This document shows, piece by piece, positions 17,410 to 27,230 of a DNA stretch of 55,821 nucleotides (position 1 is its first letter; each line of letters begins with the position of its first letter). The position numbers were made by a program, and so were the translations under genes. Origin of the DNA: an uncultured Lachnospiraceae bacterium (lineage in GTDB: Bacteria > Bacillota > Clostridia > Lachnospirales > Lachnospiraceae); the NCBI GenBank assembly GCA_947176065.1, contig CAMWPB010000026.1, positions 1-55,821 of the forward strand. Reading direction: 5' to 3'. The notes under the pieces are model-generated. The model did no database searches and was not told the DNA's origin. It was given only the letters and a program-made list of their open reading frames with translations.

Positions 17410-19155
17410 ATGGAAGGGAAAATGAACCATAAAACCTATCACAGGAGTAAGACGGTTACCGTATTTTTCCTGTGTGTGCTGGTGCTCTTGGGGCTGGCGG
17501 GAAGACTCGTCTATCTGATGGTGTTCCAGTCTGAGTACTATACGCTTAAGGCCAGGGAACTGCATGAGAGGGAGAGAAGCATCAAGGCGGCCAGGGGGCG
17601 TATCATAGATGCGAACGGCAAAATTTTGGCGGATAATAAGACGGTCTGTACGGTTTCCGTGATCCACAGTCAGATATCGGATGCGGAGGAGGTGATCGCC
17701 GTTCTCTCCAAGGAGCTGGGACTATCGGAGGAGTATGTCAGAAAGCGGGTGGAGAAGTATTCCTCCATTGAGAAGATAAAGAGCAACGTGGAAAAAGAAG
17801 TGGGCGACTCCATCAGGGCCAGAGGACTTGACGGGGTTAAGGTGGATGAGGATTACAAGCGGTATTATCCTTACGATACGCTGGCTTCCAAGGCATTAGG
17901 GTTTACCGGCGGGGATAATCAGGGCATCATAGGGCTTGAGGTTGTCTATGAGGAATATTTGAAAGGCGAAGCGGGAACGATCTTAACGGTGACCGATGCC
18001 AAGGGCGTAGAGCAGGATGAGGAGGGCGAGGAGAGGGTGGAGCCGGTAAGCGGCCGCGATCTCTATATCAGTCTGGATATTAATATCCAGAGCTATGCCA
18101 CCCAGCTTGCCATGCAGACCATGGAGACGAAGGAGGCGGACCGGGTGTCCATCCTTGTCATGAATCCCCAGAGCGGGGAGATTCTGGCCATGGTGGATGT
18201 GCCGGAATTCGATCTGAACAATCCCTACACGCTTCCGAACGGGATGGACGCCTCCGCTTTTTCCGAAAAAAAACGGCAGGAGCTTTTAAACGCCATGTGG
18301 AGAAACGGCTGCATCAACGATACCTACGAGCCGGGCTCCACCTTCAAGATCATCACGGCGGCGGCAGGGCTGGAATCAGGATCCGTAAAGCCCACGGACA
18401 CCTTCAACTGTCCCGGCTTTATTATGGTGGAGGATCGAAAAATCCGCTGTCATAAGGTGGGAGGACACGGGGCGGAGGATTTTGTGCAGGGTACGATGAA
18501 TTCCTGCAATCCCGTTTTCATCACGGTGGGACTCCGCATAGGCGTGGAACGGTATTATTCTTATTTCCGGCAGTTCGGACTGTTGGATAAGACGGGAATC
18601 GATCTGCCGGGCGAGGCGGGGACGATCATGCATAAGATGGAAAATATCGGGCCGGTGGAGCTGGCCACCATCTCTTTCGGCCAGTCCTTTCAGATCACGC
18701 CGATCCAGCTTGCCACGACGGCGGCGTCCATCGTCAACGGCGGCAGGCGCATCACGCCCCATTTTGCCGTGCGCGCGGTGAGTGCGGACGGGAGCGACAG
18801 CCAGTCCTTTACCTACCCGGTGAGAGAGCATGTGGTGTCCGACGAGACGTCCGAGACCATGCGCTACATACTGGAACAGGTGGTGGCGGAAGGAAGCGGC
18901 AAAAACGGCGCGGTGGAAGGATACCGGGTAGGTGGAAAGACAGCAACCAGTCAGACGCTGCCCCGCGGAAGCGGCAGGTATATCGCCTCCTTCTTAGGCT
19001 TTGCCCCGGCGGATAACCCGCAGGTTCTGGCGCTGGCGGTCATCCATAATCCGAAGGGAACTTATTACGGCGGACAGATTGCCGCCCCGGTGGTGAGGCA
19101 GCTTTTTGAGAATATTCTTCCATATTTGGAGGAAAAGATATATACTGGTAAGTAA
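17410..19155 (+). CDS. Second class B penicillin-binding protein (SpoVD/FtsI-like)
   Basis: A 582-aa transpeptidase paralogue of the preceding gene: one membrane segment (about 16-40), a pedestal domain from ARGRIIDANGKILA, the active site STFK with S310 and K313, and SCN. The third motif reads K510-T-A-T-S instead of the usual KTG-T/S. No PASTA domains are present. In sporulating relatives the second PBP of the cluster is often SpoVD-like (cortex synthesis). The ATG at 17410 is preceded by GTGAGG; TTG 17407 and ATG 17422 are alternatives. The next gene is mraY. Confidence 0.88.
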   Translation: MEGKMNHKTYHRSKTVTVFFLCVLVLLGLAGRLVYLMVFQSEYYTLKARELHERERSIKAARGRIIDANGKILADNKTVCTVSVIHSQISDAEEVIAVLSKELGLSEEYVRKRVEKYSSIEKIKSNVEKEVGDSIRARGLDGVKVDEDYKRYYPYDTLASKALGFTGGDNQGIIGLEVVYEEYLKGEAGTILTVTDAKGVEQDEEGEERVEPVSGRDLYISLDINIQSYATQLAMQTMETKEADRVSILVMNPQSGEILAMVDVPEFDLNNPYTLPNGMDASAFSEKKRQELLNAMWRNGCINDTYEPGSTFKIITAAAGLESGSVKPTDTFNCPGFIMVEDRKIRCHKVGGHGAEDFVQGTMNSCNPVFITVGLRIGVERYYSYFRQFGLLDKTGIDLPGEAGTIMHKMENIGPVELATISFGQSFQITPIQLATTAASIVNGGRRITPHFAVRAVSADGSDSQSFTYPVREHVVSDETSETMRYILEQVVAEGSGKNGAVEGYRVGGKTATSQTLPRGSGRYIASFLGFAPADNPQVLALAVIHNPKGTYYGGQIAAPVVRQLFENILPYLEEKIYTGK

Positions 19156-19185
19156 TGGACTGGTGATAAGGAGCGGGAGATAAGC

Positions 19186-20142
19186 ATGAACAGTGTGATT
19201 TTAATTTCGGTTTTGGTATCCTTTGCGATCAGCGTGTTTCTGGGGCCTGTTGTGATCCCCTTTCTGCGCAGGCTGAAAGTGGGACAGACGGAGCGGACGG
19301 AAGGACCTGAGAGTCATTTGAAGAAGAACGGAACACCTACTATGGGAGGCATACTGATTCTTTTCAGTGTGGTAGTGACATCTCTTCTTTTTGTGCGGGA
19401 TTACCCGGCCATTATTCCTGTGCTGTTTCTCACGCTTGGTTTCGGACTGGTTGGTTTTCTGGACGACTATATCAAGGTGGTTCTGAAGCGTTCCATGGGA
19501 CTCCGGGCATGGCAGAAGTTTGCCCTGCAGTTTCTGGTGACGGGCGTTTTCGTGTTTTATCTGCAAAGGTATACGGACGTCTCCTTGGCTATGAAGGTGC
19601 CCTTTCTCGACGGGGTTTATCTGGATTTCGGCTGGATGAACATTCCGATTCTGTTCTTTGTGGTGATCGGGACGGTGAACGGCACGAACTTTACGGACGG
19701 TCTGGACGGTCTGGCAAGTTCAGTGACCGTGCTGGTGGCGACCTTCTTTACGGTGGTGGCGATCGGGACGGACAGCGGGATCGAGCCGATTACCTGCGCG
19801 GTGGTGGGCGCGCTCTTAGGCTTTCTTCTCTTTAACGTGCATCCGGCCAGTGTGTTTATGGGAGATACGGGATCGCTTGCGCTCGGCGGCTTTGTGGCGG
19901 CCGCGGCGTACATGATGCAGATGCCGCTCTTTATTGTGATAGTGGGATTTATTTATATGATTGAGGTATTGTCGGTTATCATGCAGGTCACTTATTTTAA
20001 ACTGACAGGCGGTAAGCGGATCTTTAAGATGGCGCCGATCCATCATCACTTCGAGTTGTGCGGGTGGTCGGAGACGCGCGTGGTTGCCGTATTTTCGATT
20101 GTGACGGCGCTGCTGTGCCTTGTGGCGCTGATGGGGGTATAG
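19186..20142 (+). CDS. mraY: Phospho-N-acetylmuramoyl-pentapeptide transferase
   Basis: Makes lipid I from UDP-MurNAc-pentapeptide and undecaprenyl phosphate. The 318-aa polytopic membrane protein has the expected ~10 hydrophobic segments and the hallmark motifs KKNGTPTMGG, NGTNFTDGLDGL (catalytic Asp and Mg binding), FMGDTGSLALGG and the cytoplasmic HHHFELCGW loop. It is followed after 2 nt by murD. Confidence 0.96.
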   Translation: MNSVILISVLVSFAISVFLGPVVIPFLRRLKVGQTERTEGPESHLKKNGTPTMGGILILFSVVVTSLLFVRDYPAIIPVLFLTLGFGLVGFLDDYIKVVLKRSMGLRAWQKFALQFLVTGVFVFYLQRYTDVSLAMKVPFLDGVYLDFGWMNIPILFFVVIGTVNGTNFTDGLDGLASSVTVLVATFFTVVAIGTDSGIEPITCAVVGALLGFLLFNVHPASVFMGDTGSLALGGFVAAAAYMMQMPLFIVIVGFIYMIEVLSVIMQVTYFKLTGGKRIFKMAPIHHHFELCGWSETRVVAVFSIVTALLCLVALMGV

Positions 20143-20144
20143 AG

Positions 20145-21512
20145 ATGGATTTGCAAGGGAAAAAAGTTCTGGTGGTCGGTTCCGGCTTAAGCGGCGTTGG
20201 GGCTGTGGAGGCCTTACATCATGCGGGAGCGGAGCCCATACTGTTTGACGAGAACGAAAAGCTGACAGCAGAAGAGGTGCGGGGGAGACTCACACACGGC
20301 GCAGAGACGGAAATCGTGATCGGCACATTGACGGAGGAACAGAAAGCTTCGGTGGAGCTTGTGGTGTTAAGCCCTGGCGTCCCCACGGACACAGCCTTTG
20401 TGGAGGCGTTCCGGGAAAAGGGTGTGAAAATCTGGGGTGAGATCGAGCTTGCCTACGAGATGGGGAAGGGCACGGTAATTGCCATCACGGGGACGAACGG
20501 AAAGACGACAACCACCTCGCTTGTGGGGGCGATTATGGCAGCTCACTGCAAGGATGTGGATGTGGTGGGAAACATCGGGAACCCCTACACGCTGACGGCG
20601 CTGGATGCCACGGAGGAGACCGTGACGGTGGCGGAGATCAGCAGCTTCCAGCTGGAGACGATAGAGCGGTTTAAGCCGAAGGTTTCCGCGATCTTAAACA
20701 TTACGCCGGATCATCTGAACCGTCATCACACCATGGAGAATTACGCGGCGGCGAAGGAGGCAGTCTGTAAAAACCAGACGAAGGAGGAGACCTGTGTCCT
20801 GAACTATGAAAACAGTTATACGAGGGCATTCGGGGAGCGCTGTCCTGCGCGGGTGGTCTGGTTTTCTTCGGAGAGAAAGCTGGCGGACGGCTTTTATCTG
20901 GAAGGGAAAGAAATCTTTCGGGCAAAAGGCGGAGTGCGTGAACGGCTTATGGACATACACGAAATGAAACTGGTCGGCGTGTGCAACGTGGAAAACGTGA
21001 TGGCGGCTATGGCGGTTACGACGGCCTGCGGTGTGCCGATGGAGAAAATCCTGTCGGTGGTCAGAACGTTTGCGCCGGTGGAGCACAGGATTGAGTTTGT
21101 AGCCACAAAGCGCGGGGTGGATTATTACAATGATTCTAAGGGGACGAATCCCGACGCGGCCATTCAGGGCATCCGGGCGATGGACCGCCCCACGGTGTTA
21201 CTCGGCGGCGGCTATGATAAACAGAGCGAGTACGACGAGTGGATCGAGGCGTTTGACGGCAAGGTGAAATGTCTGGTGCTGATCGGACAGACGAGGGAAA
21301 AGATAGCAGCGTGTGCGAGAAACCACGGGCTTTCGGATATCGTGCTGGCGGACACCTTTGAGGAGGCTTTCTCGGTGTGTGTGGAGAAGGCGGAGCCGGG
21401 GGATGCGGTTCTGTTATCTCCTGCCTGCGCAAGCTGGGGGATGTTCCCGAACTATGGAGTCAGGGGACAGCGGTTTAAGGAAATGGTGAATCAGATGGAG
21501 GAGAGTTGTTAA
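20145..21512 (+). CDS. murD: UDP-N-acetylmuramoyl-L-alanine--D-glutamate ligase
   Basis: A cytoplasmic Mur ligase of 455 aa that adds D-Glu to UDP-MurNAc-L-Ala. Three domains: a UDP-binding N-terminal domain (VLVVGSGLSGVGAVEAL), a central ATPase domain with the P-loop GTNGKTTTTSL, and a C-terminal domain with EHRIEFVATKRGVDYYNDSKGTN split across the linker. I chose ATG 20145 because it gives the canonical N-terminus; the longer frame lies within mraY. The stop is immediately followed by the GTG of ftsW. Confidence 0.96.
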   Translation: MDLQGKKVLVVGSGLSGVGAVEALHHAGAEPILFDENEKLTAEEVRGRLTHGAETEIVIGTLTEEQKASVELVVLSPGVPTDTAFVEAFREKGVKIWGEIELAYEMGKGTVIAITGTNGKTTTTSLVGAIMAAHCKDVDVVGNIGNPYTLTALDATEETVTVAEISSFQLETIERFKPKVSAILNITPDHLNRHHTMENYAAAKEAVCKNQTKEETCVLNYENSYTRAFGERCPARVVWFSSERKLADGFYLEGKEIFRAKGGVRERLMDIHEMKLVGVCNVENVMAAMAVTTACGVPMEKILSVVRTFAPVEHRIEFVATKRGVDYYNDSKGTNPDAAIQGIRAMDRPTVLLGGGYDKQSEYDEWIEAFDGKVKCLVLIGQTREKIAACARNHGLSDIVLADTFEEAFSVCVEKAEPGDAVLLSPACASWGMFPNYGVRGQRFKEMVNQMEESC

Positions 21513-22679
21513 GTGGCACAGAGAAACGCTTCCCGTAGAAGGCAACAAAAGGGCGAGAGCTTTATGGATTACAGCCTGCTGTTTATCGTGCTTTTTCTTG
21601 TGGGCTTCGGTATGGTTATGGTGTTTTCTTCAAGCTCCTATGAGGCGAACTTAAAGCTGGGGGATTCCACCAGATATTTGAGACAGCAGCTTTTCGCATC
21701 CATTCTGGGACTTGTGGCGATGATGGTGGTGTCGAACATTCCCTATCATTTCTGGGAACGGTTTGCGGTTCCGGCCTATATCGGGTCCGTGGTGCTGATC
21801 CTGCTGATTATTCCTTTCGGCTATAGCTCCGGCGGCGCGACGCGCTGGCTGTACATAGGGCCGATCTCCCTGCAGGTGGCGGAGGTGGCGAAGCTGGGCA
21901 TGATCCTGTTTCTGTCCAGTCTGATCTGTAAAATGGGTAAGCGGATACGGAGCAACAAAGGCTTTATGCTTGTGCTGGCGATGCCGGTGCCGATTGCGCT
22001 GATGCTCTGGCAGATCACCAATAACCTGAGCTCTGCGATTATTGTCATGGCGATTGCGGTACTGATGTTGTTTGTGTCCTGCCCGGACTATAAACGGTTC
22101 TTCCTGATGGGCATCATTACGATTGCGGGGGCGGCTGCCGTAGTCTTTTATGTGGTGCAGACGGCGCAGGCCCATGTGGACGATCTGGACTTCCGGGGCG
22201 CACGTGTGCTGGCCTGGCTGGATCCGGAGGCCTATTCCAGCGATACCGGGTTCCAGACGCTGCAGGCGCTCTATGCCATCGGCAGCGGCGGCGTGCTGGG
22301 CAAAGGGCTTGGACAGAGTATGCAGAAGAGGGGATTTCTGCCGGAGGCGCAGAATGATATGATTTTTTCCATTATCTGCGAGGAGCTGGGGCTTTTCGGC
22401 GGGATCGCCGTGATCATTATGTTCCTCATGCTGATCTGGCGGCTGATGATTATCGCCAACAATGCGCCGGATCTCTACGGGGCGCTTCTTGTGGTGGGTG
22501 TGATGGGGCATATCGCCGTTCAGGTCATTCTGAATATTGCCGTGGTCACCAATACCATTCCCAATACCGGAATTTCCCTGCCTTTCATCAGTTACGGAGG
22601 CTCCTCGGTCATGTTTTTGCTGATCGAAATAGGGATGACGCTAAGCGTGGCCAAAGGAATACGGCTAAAAGATTTATGA
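21513..22679 (+). CDS. ftsW: SEDS-family septal glycosyltransferase FtsW
   Basis: A polytopic membrane peptidoglycan polymerase of 388 aa that works with a class B PBP. About ten hydrophobic segments are present. Motifs include MVMVFSSSSYEA at the start of the first extracellular loop, GGATRWLYIGPISLQ, the GKGLGQS and LPEAQNDMIFSIICEE region, and the terminal ISLPFISYGGSSV. The GTG start directly abuts the murD stop, with its GGAGGAGAG inside murD, so translation is coupled. FtsW rather than RodA is inferred from the neighbourhood. Confidence 0.92.
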   Translation: MAQRNASRRRQQKGESFMDYSLLFIVLFLVGFGMVMVFSSSSYEANLKLGDSTRYLRQQLFASILGLVAMMVVSNIPYHFWERFAVPAYIGSVVLILLIIPFGYSSGGATRWLYIGPISLQVAEVAKLGMILFLSSLICKMGKRIRSNKGFMLVLAMPVPIALMLWQITNNLSSAIIVMAIAVLMLFVSCPDYKRFFLMGIITIAGAAAVVFYVVQTAQAHVDDLDFRGARVLAWLDPEAYSSDTGFQTLQALYAIGSGGVLGKGLGQSMQKRGFLPEAQNDMIFSIICEELGLFGGIAVIIMFLMLIWRLMIIANNAPDLYGALLVVGVMGHIAVQVILNIAVVTNTIPNTGISLPFISYGGSSVMFLLIEIGMTLSVAKGIRLKDL

Positions 22680-22749
22680 GGACAAGATAATTTTTGATCG
22701 GAAATCCATATAGATAGAATAGGTCATAAATAGAAGCAGAGGTAAATTT

Positions 22750-24000
22750 ATGGACGCTGTTCGTATCTATGGTGGAAACTGTCTTTCGGGACAGACGAAG
22801 ATACAAGGGTCGAAAAATGCCTCGCTGCCGATTCTGGCGGCGACGCTTTTGATAGACGGTACCTGCGAGATTGTGAACTGCCCGGATATTTCGGACGTAT
22901 ACCATATGCTGCGGCTGTTGGAGAGTCTGGGCTGCCGGGTCTGCAGAAGGGCGGATGTCATCCGCATTGATACGTGCGGGGTGGCCGAGTGCGATATGCC
23001 GGCCGATTCCGTGGGGGTCATGCGATCCTCGATCATGCTTTTAGGGGCGCTGCTTGCCCGGATGGGCGAGGTTGCCATGGAGTATCCGGGCGGCTGTGTG
23101 ATCGGGAAGCGGCCCATCGACCTGCATTTACAGGCGCTGCGGCGCATGGGAGTGGAGATTACGGAAGGGCCGGAGGAGTTCTGCGCCAGAGCCTGGAGGC
23201 TGCACGGCGCGGTACATGAACTGCCGTTCGTCAGCGTGGGCGTGACGGAGAACCTGATTCTGGCGGCAGTTCTGGCGGAGGGCGAGACGGTGATCCACCC
23301 GGCTGCCAGAGAGCCGGAGATACAGGCACTGTGCGAATTTCTGGTCAGCGCGGGCGGTAAGATAAGCGGCGTGGGGACAGACCGGCTGGTAATCCGGGGT
23401 GTAAAAAAACTTTATCCGGTGCGTTTTTGTGTGCCTGCGGACCGCATTGTGGCCGGAACCTGGCTGGCGGCCTGCCTGTGTGCGGGCGGTCGTGTCTTTT
23501 TGGAGGATGCGCCCTGCGGGCAGATGGAGAGCGTGCTTGCCTGTGCGGAGAAATTGGGCGGACGTCTATCGCCGTCGCCGGAGGGGCTGCTTGTGGAAGG
23601 CCGGGCCTGTAAAGGGCTTAAGAAAGATCTGGTGACAGCGGTTTATCCGGGGTTTCCCACGGATTTGCAGTCCCTGTTTATGGCAGCCATAGCTTTTTCG
23701 GGTCAGGACGGGCGGATTGTGGAAACGGTTTTTGAGAACCGGTTCCGGATTGTACCTGAACTTTTGAAGATGGGAGCAGATATCCGGGTGCAGGGAAACT
23801 GCGCCTGTATCCGGGGTAACAGGCCTCTTTGCAACACCATTGTGGAGGCGAAGGAGCTTCGGGGCGGAGCGGCGCTTGTGGTGGCGGCTCTGGCGGCGGA
23901 GGGCACGGGCATTGTGACGAACCGCCATTATATTGACCGGGGCTATGAGGATATCACACGGAGCCTGCGGGATCTGGGCGCGGAGATAGAGTTAGCATAA
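22750..24000 (+). CDS. murA: UDP-N-acetylglucosamine 1-carboxyvinyltransferase
   Basis: Transfers enolpyruvate from PEP to UDP-GlcNAc, the first committed step of peptidoglycan synthesis and the fosfomycin target. The 416-aa protein has the KNASLPIL motif near the N-terminus, RSSIMLLG, and the active-site loop PGGCVIGKRPIDLH with the catalytic Cys at residue 116 (a Cys, not the Asp of fosfomycin-resistant enzymes). Clostridia commonly place murA between ftsW and divIB, as here. Confidence 0.95.
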   Translation: MDAVRIYGGNCLSGQTKIQGSKNASLPILAATLLIDGTCEIVNCPDISDVYHMLRLLESLGCRVCRRADVIRIDTCGVAECDMPADSVGVMRSSIMLLGALLARMGEVAMEYPGGCVIGKRPIDLHLQALRRMGVEITEGPEEFCARAWRLHGAVHELPFVSVGVTENLILAAVLAEGETVIHPAAREPEIQALCEFLVSAGGKISGVGTDRLVIRGVKKLYPVRFCVPADRIVAGTWLAACLCAGGRVFLEDAPCGQMESVLACAEKLGGRLSPSPEGLLVEGRACKGLKKDLVTAVYPGFPTDLQSLFMAAIAFSGQDGRIVETVFENRFRIVPELLKMGADIRVQGNCACIRGNRPLCNTIVEAKELRGGAALVVAALAAEGTGIVTNRHYIDRGYEDITRSLRDLGAEIELA

Positions 24001-24025
24001 CAACGCGAGAAGACGAGGTTTGCGG

Positions 24026-24889
24026 ATGAGCGATAAGAAAACCGTGAAAAAGAAAAAAAAGACGAATCCGAATCTGCGGCTGATTAAGAATGGGGATTTG
24101 GAGGAGCCGAAAAAGAAAAAGCGGAAGGCGGCGAAGCGTGAGGAGAGGCCGGAAAAGCTCCGTTTCGGCAAGGCGAAACGGGTGGGGATCCTGCTTGCGG
24201 TTTTCTTCTCGCTTTTCGTTCTTCTGACCGGCGGGTTTCTCTATATCATCAATAATTATAAGGTGACGACGGTTCACGTGGACGGTAGCATCCACTATAC
24301 GAATGAGGAGATTATGGAGATGGTTATGGGGGGGAGATTCGGGGATAATTCCCTGCTCCTCTCCCTGAAATACAGCGATAAAGGAATCCAGGGCATTCCT
24401 TTTATAGAGACTATGGATGTGGATATCGAGGCGAAGGACACAATCCGGATTACGGTGTATGAGAAGGCGCTGGCGGGCTATGTCAGGTATTTGGGCCGCT
24501 ATGTCTATTTTGACAAGGACGGTATCGTGGTGGAGACATCCATGGAGGAGACCGCCGGGATTCCGCAGGTGACAGGGCTTTCCTTTGATCATGTGATCCT
24601 GCATGAGCCTCTGCCGGTGGACAAGCCGGAGCTGTTTGACGAGATTCTGAATATTACCCAGCAGCTTGCAAAGTATTCCCTCTCGGCGGACCGGATTTAT
24701 TTCGACAGCGCATACGATGTGACGCTGTATTTCGGTGAGGCGAAGATTGCGCTGGGGGAAAACAGGGATATCGACGAAAAGATTATGAAGCTGCAGTATA
24801 TTCTTCCGGATCTGCTGGGAAAAAGTGGTACTTTAGATATGCGGGAGTACAGTGAAGACACGAAAACGTACAGCTTTGAGCAGGATTGA
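24026..24889 (+). CDS. divIB: Cell-division protein DivIB/FtsQ
   Basis: A bitopic division protein of 287 aa: a long lysine-rich cytoplasmic tail (about 1-50), one membrane segment (about 54-75), then a POTRA-like domain beginning with YKVTTVHVDGSIHYTNEEI and a beta domain. The ATG at 24026 follows ACGAGGT; an upstream TTG in frame is less likely. With FtsL it would bridge the FtsZ ring and the FtsW-PBP synthase. Confidence 0.9.
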   Translation: MSDKKTVKKKKKTNPNLRLIKNGDLEEPKKKKRKAAKREERPEKLRFGKAKRVGILLAVFFSLFVLLTGGFLYIINNYKVTTVHVDGSIHYTNEEIMEMVMGGRFGDNSLLLSLKYSDKGIQGIPFIETMDVDIEAKDTIRITVYEKALAGYVRYLGRYVYFDKDGIVVETSMEETAGIPQVTGLSFDHVILHEPLPVDKPELFDEILNITQQLAKYSLSADRIYFDSAYDVTLYFGEAKIALGENRDIDEKIMKLQYILPDLLGKSGTLDMREYSEDTKTYSFEQD

Positions 24890-24944
24890 CGGGAAACTGA
24901 TTCGGAAAAATCGGTGCAAAACAAGACAAAAAGAAAAAAATGGC

Positions 24945-24973
24945 TTGCGAAGTTGGGAAAATAATTATATGAT
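24945..24973 (+). promoter_or_regulatory. Internal promoter of ftsZ
   Basis: TTGCGA (24945-24950), a 17-bp spacer and TATGAT (24968-24973), about 50 nt upstream of the ftsZ start and within the AT-rich gap after divIB. It would allow ftsZ to be expressed independently of the long upstream operon. Confidence 0.65.
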
Positions 24974-25023
24974 AAAGTATATGATTGCGTACGGAGCATG
25001 TGGAAGTAGAAGGAGGAGACACC

Positions 25024-26238
25024 TTGCTTGAGATTAAGTCGAATGAAGCGGAGTCCGCTGCGAAGATTATCGTCGTTGGTGTCGGCGGTGCGGGAAACAA
25101 CGCTGTAAATAGAATGATAGATGAAGAGATAGACGGTGTAGAGTTTATTGGCATTAATACGGATAAACAGGCTTTGCAGCTTTGCAGGGCGACCAGACTG
25201 CTGCAGATCGGTGAAAAGCTTACCAAGGGACTCGGCGCGGGCGCGAAGCCGGAAATCGGCGAGAAGGCCGCGGAGGAAAGCGCCGAGGAGGTCACACAGG
25301 CTTTAAAGGGGGCGGACATGGTGTTTGTCACCTGCGGTATGGGCGGCGGTACAGGAACGGGAGCGGCTCCCGTGGTGGCCAAGCTTGCGAAGGATATGGG
25401 TATTCTGACCGTCGGCGTGGTGACGAAGCCCTTCCGTTTTGAGGCGAAGGCGCGTATGACCAATGCGCTGGCAGGCATTGAGAAGATTAAAGACAATGTG
25501 GATACGCTGATTGTGATTCCGAATGACAAGCTTCTTGAGATTGTGGACAGGCGTACTACCATGCCGGAGGCGCTTAAGAAAGCGGATGAAGTGCTGCAGC
25601 AGGCGGTACAGGGCATTACGGATCTGATCAATATGCCCGCCATCATCAATCTGGATTTCGCGGACGTACAGACCGTTATGAAGGACAAGGGTATCGCGCA
25701 TATCGGTATCGGCACAGGAAAGGGCGACGATAAGGCGGCGGAGGCTGCGAAGATGGCGGTGGAAAGCCCGCTGCTTGAGACGACCATCACCGGGGCAACC
25801 CATGTGATTATTAACGTATCCGGCGATATTTCCCTTGCGGATGCATCTGATGCTTCCGATTATGTGAGGGCGCTCACGGGCGACGAGGTGAATATCATCT
25901 TCGGCGCGATGTATGATTCCAGCATGACAGATACCTGTAATGTTACCATTATCGCTACGGGTATTGAGGAGAAGGCGGCCAGACAGGGCGGAGGGCTCGG
26001 CTTTAAGAGCGGATACATAACGCCTACCTCCCTGCAGGGGAAGAGTACGGTCGGTGCGGGTGCAGGTTTAAGTGCGTTTGCGGCGGCGAATATGGGGCTG
26101 AAACAGCCGGTTGCGTCACAGGGTGGACAGGCTAAGCCACAGGCGGGACTTAAGCCAATCGGGATTCAGAAAGCCAACGATATCAAGAGCTCCGTGGAGG
26201 AGAAATCGCTTGATATTCCCAGCTTCTTAAGAAAATAG
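25024..26238 (+). CDS. ftsZ: Cell-division GTPase FtsZ
   Basis: The tubulin-like protein that forms the division ring; 404 aa. Seen: [13 protein letters not shown] near the N-terminus, the tubulin signature [12 protein letters not shown], the T7 loop [11 protein letters not shown], a variable linker (about 340-385), and the conserved C-terminal peptide LDIPSFLRK that binds FtsA/SepF-type partners. I chose the TTG at 25024 because AGAAGGAGGAGAC ends a few bases upstream; an earlier in-frame start at 24985 lacks a ribosome binding site. Confidence 0.97.
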   Translation: MLEIKSNEAESAAKIIVVGVGGAGNNAVNRMIDEEIDGVEFIGINTDKQALQLCRATRLLQIGEKLTKGLGAGAKPEIGEKAAEESAEEVTQALKGADMVFVTCGMGGGTGTGAAPVVAKLAKDMGILTVGVVTKPFRFEAKARMTNALAGIEKIKDNVDTLIVIPNDKLLEIVDRRTTMPEALKKADEVLQQAVQGITDLINMPAIINLDFADVQTVMKDKGIAHIGIGTGKGDDKAAEAAKMAVESPLLETTITGATHVIINVSGDISLADASDASDYVRALTGDEVNIIFGAMYDSSMTDTCNVTIIATGIEEKAARQGGGLGFKSGYITPTSLQGKSTVGAGAGLSAFAAANMGLKQPVASQGGQAKPQAGLKPIGIQKANDIKSSVEEKSLDIPSFLRK

Positions 26239-26265
26239 AAATTTATGATAATATGGAAAGATGTG

Positions 26266-26305
26266 AAATACCACAGGAGCATATCCTGTGGTATTTTGTT
26301 CTATT
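26266..26305 (+). terminator. Intrinsic terminator after ftsZ
   Basis: Stem AAATACCACAGGA with TCCTGTGGTATTT, a short loop, then TTGTTCTATTTTG. It closes the division cluster. Confidence 0.88.
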
Positions 26306-26347
26306 TTGTTGCTATCTGTCTGGAAAAATAAGGGAAATGCTCTGCGA

Positions 26348-26382
26348 TTGTGACAGAATATGCACCCGGTATTTCCTATAAT
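26348..26382 (+). promoter_or_regulatory. Candidate spoIIGA-sigE promoter with long spacer
   Basis: A perfect TATAAT at 26377-26382, but the best -35 element (TTGTGACA, 26348-26355) is 21-23 bp upstream depending on how it is aligned. B. subtilis spoIIG is known for an over-long spacer and Spo0A activation at the -35 region. The resemblance is suggestive; no convincing Spo0A box (TGTCGAA) is seen. Confidence 0.45.
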
Positions 26383-26406
26383 GAAAAGGAAATACGGAGG
26401 TGAAAT

Positions 26407-27219
26407 GTGTATTACAAATTATATATTGACAGTGTTTTCATCCTGCAGATGACAACTGATCTGTATCTGTTGTCCCTGGCCGGACAAATGATGCGGCGTA
26501 CTGCCACGCGCCGTAAGATCTGGCTGGGGGCGGCGGTGGGAGCCGGAATGAGCTGCCTGATTTTAATGCTGCCGGTATTCACGGTGGGAGGCAGACTTTT
26601 ACTCGGTTCATTGCCTGTCAGTATGATCATGATGTGTCTCACCTATCAGATACACGGTGTGCGCAGACTTTTCAGGGCGTCCCTGTCCATGGCTGCCGCC
26701 GGCTTTTTTTTAGGCGGTGGTATGATATGGATTCTGAACCGCCTAAGAGCCGTTATGAAGGGGGGCGGAGGTCTTTTCTTAACCCTGACTGCAGGCGCTT
26801 TGTCCTATCTTGTGATGAGAGCCGTTTTATGGCGGCTTATGAGGAAACGGGAGGACAGTCTGCGGATCGTGCGCATCTATGTGCCGTCCCTGGGACAGGA
26901 AATCCGCATAAGCGCTCTGGTGGATACGGGAAATCATCTGTCAGATCCCATAAGCGGCGCGCCGGTGAGCATAGTCAGCAGGAAAATTGCCCGTTGTATG
27001 GCGTCCTGTCTGTCTCAGGAAAAGTTTCATGCGGTTCCGTACAGGAGCGTAGGGAAACAGAGTGGAATTCTTTCCGCCTACGAGCTGCCGGAGCTTTTGA
27101 TCGAGGAGGCGGGCAGGGCGCTCAAAAGAGAACATGTCATAGTTGCGGTTTGTGATACGGGAATATCGGAGGACAGTGAATACCAGATGATATTACACCC
27201 CGGGCTATTAGAAAACTAG
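26407..27219 (+). CDS. spoIIGA: Pro-sigma-E processing aspartic protease SpoIIGA
   Basis: A membrane-embedded protease that removes the pro-sequence of sigma-E after asymmetric septation. The 270-aa protein has about five N-terminal membrane segments (residues 1-140), followed by a cytoplasmic retropepsin-like domain with the active-site motif DTGN (D173-N176, in [12 protein letters not shown]). GTG 26407 follows GGAGGTGAAAT. It is immediately upstream of its substrate gene sigE, as in all endospore formers. Confidence 0.93.
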   Translation: MYYKLYIDSVFILQMTTDLYLLSLAGQMMRRTATRRKIWLGAAVGAGMSCLILMLPVFTVGGRLLLGSLPVSMIMMCLTYQIHGVRRLFRASLSMAAAGFFLGGGMIWILNRLRAVMKGGGGLFLTLTAGALSYLVMRAVLWRLMRKREDSLRIVRIYVPSLGQEIRISALVDTGNHLSDPISGAPVSIVSRKIARCMASCLSQEKFHAVPYRSVGKQSGILSAYELPELLIEEAGRALKREHVIVAVCDTGISEDSEYQMILHPGLLEN

Positions 27220-27230
27220 GAGGAGAAAAG

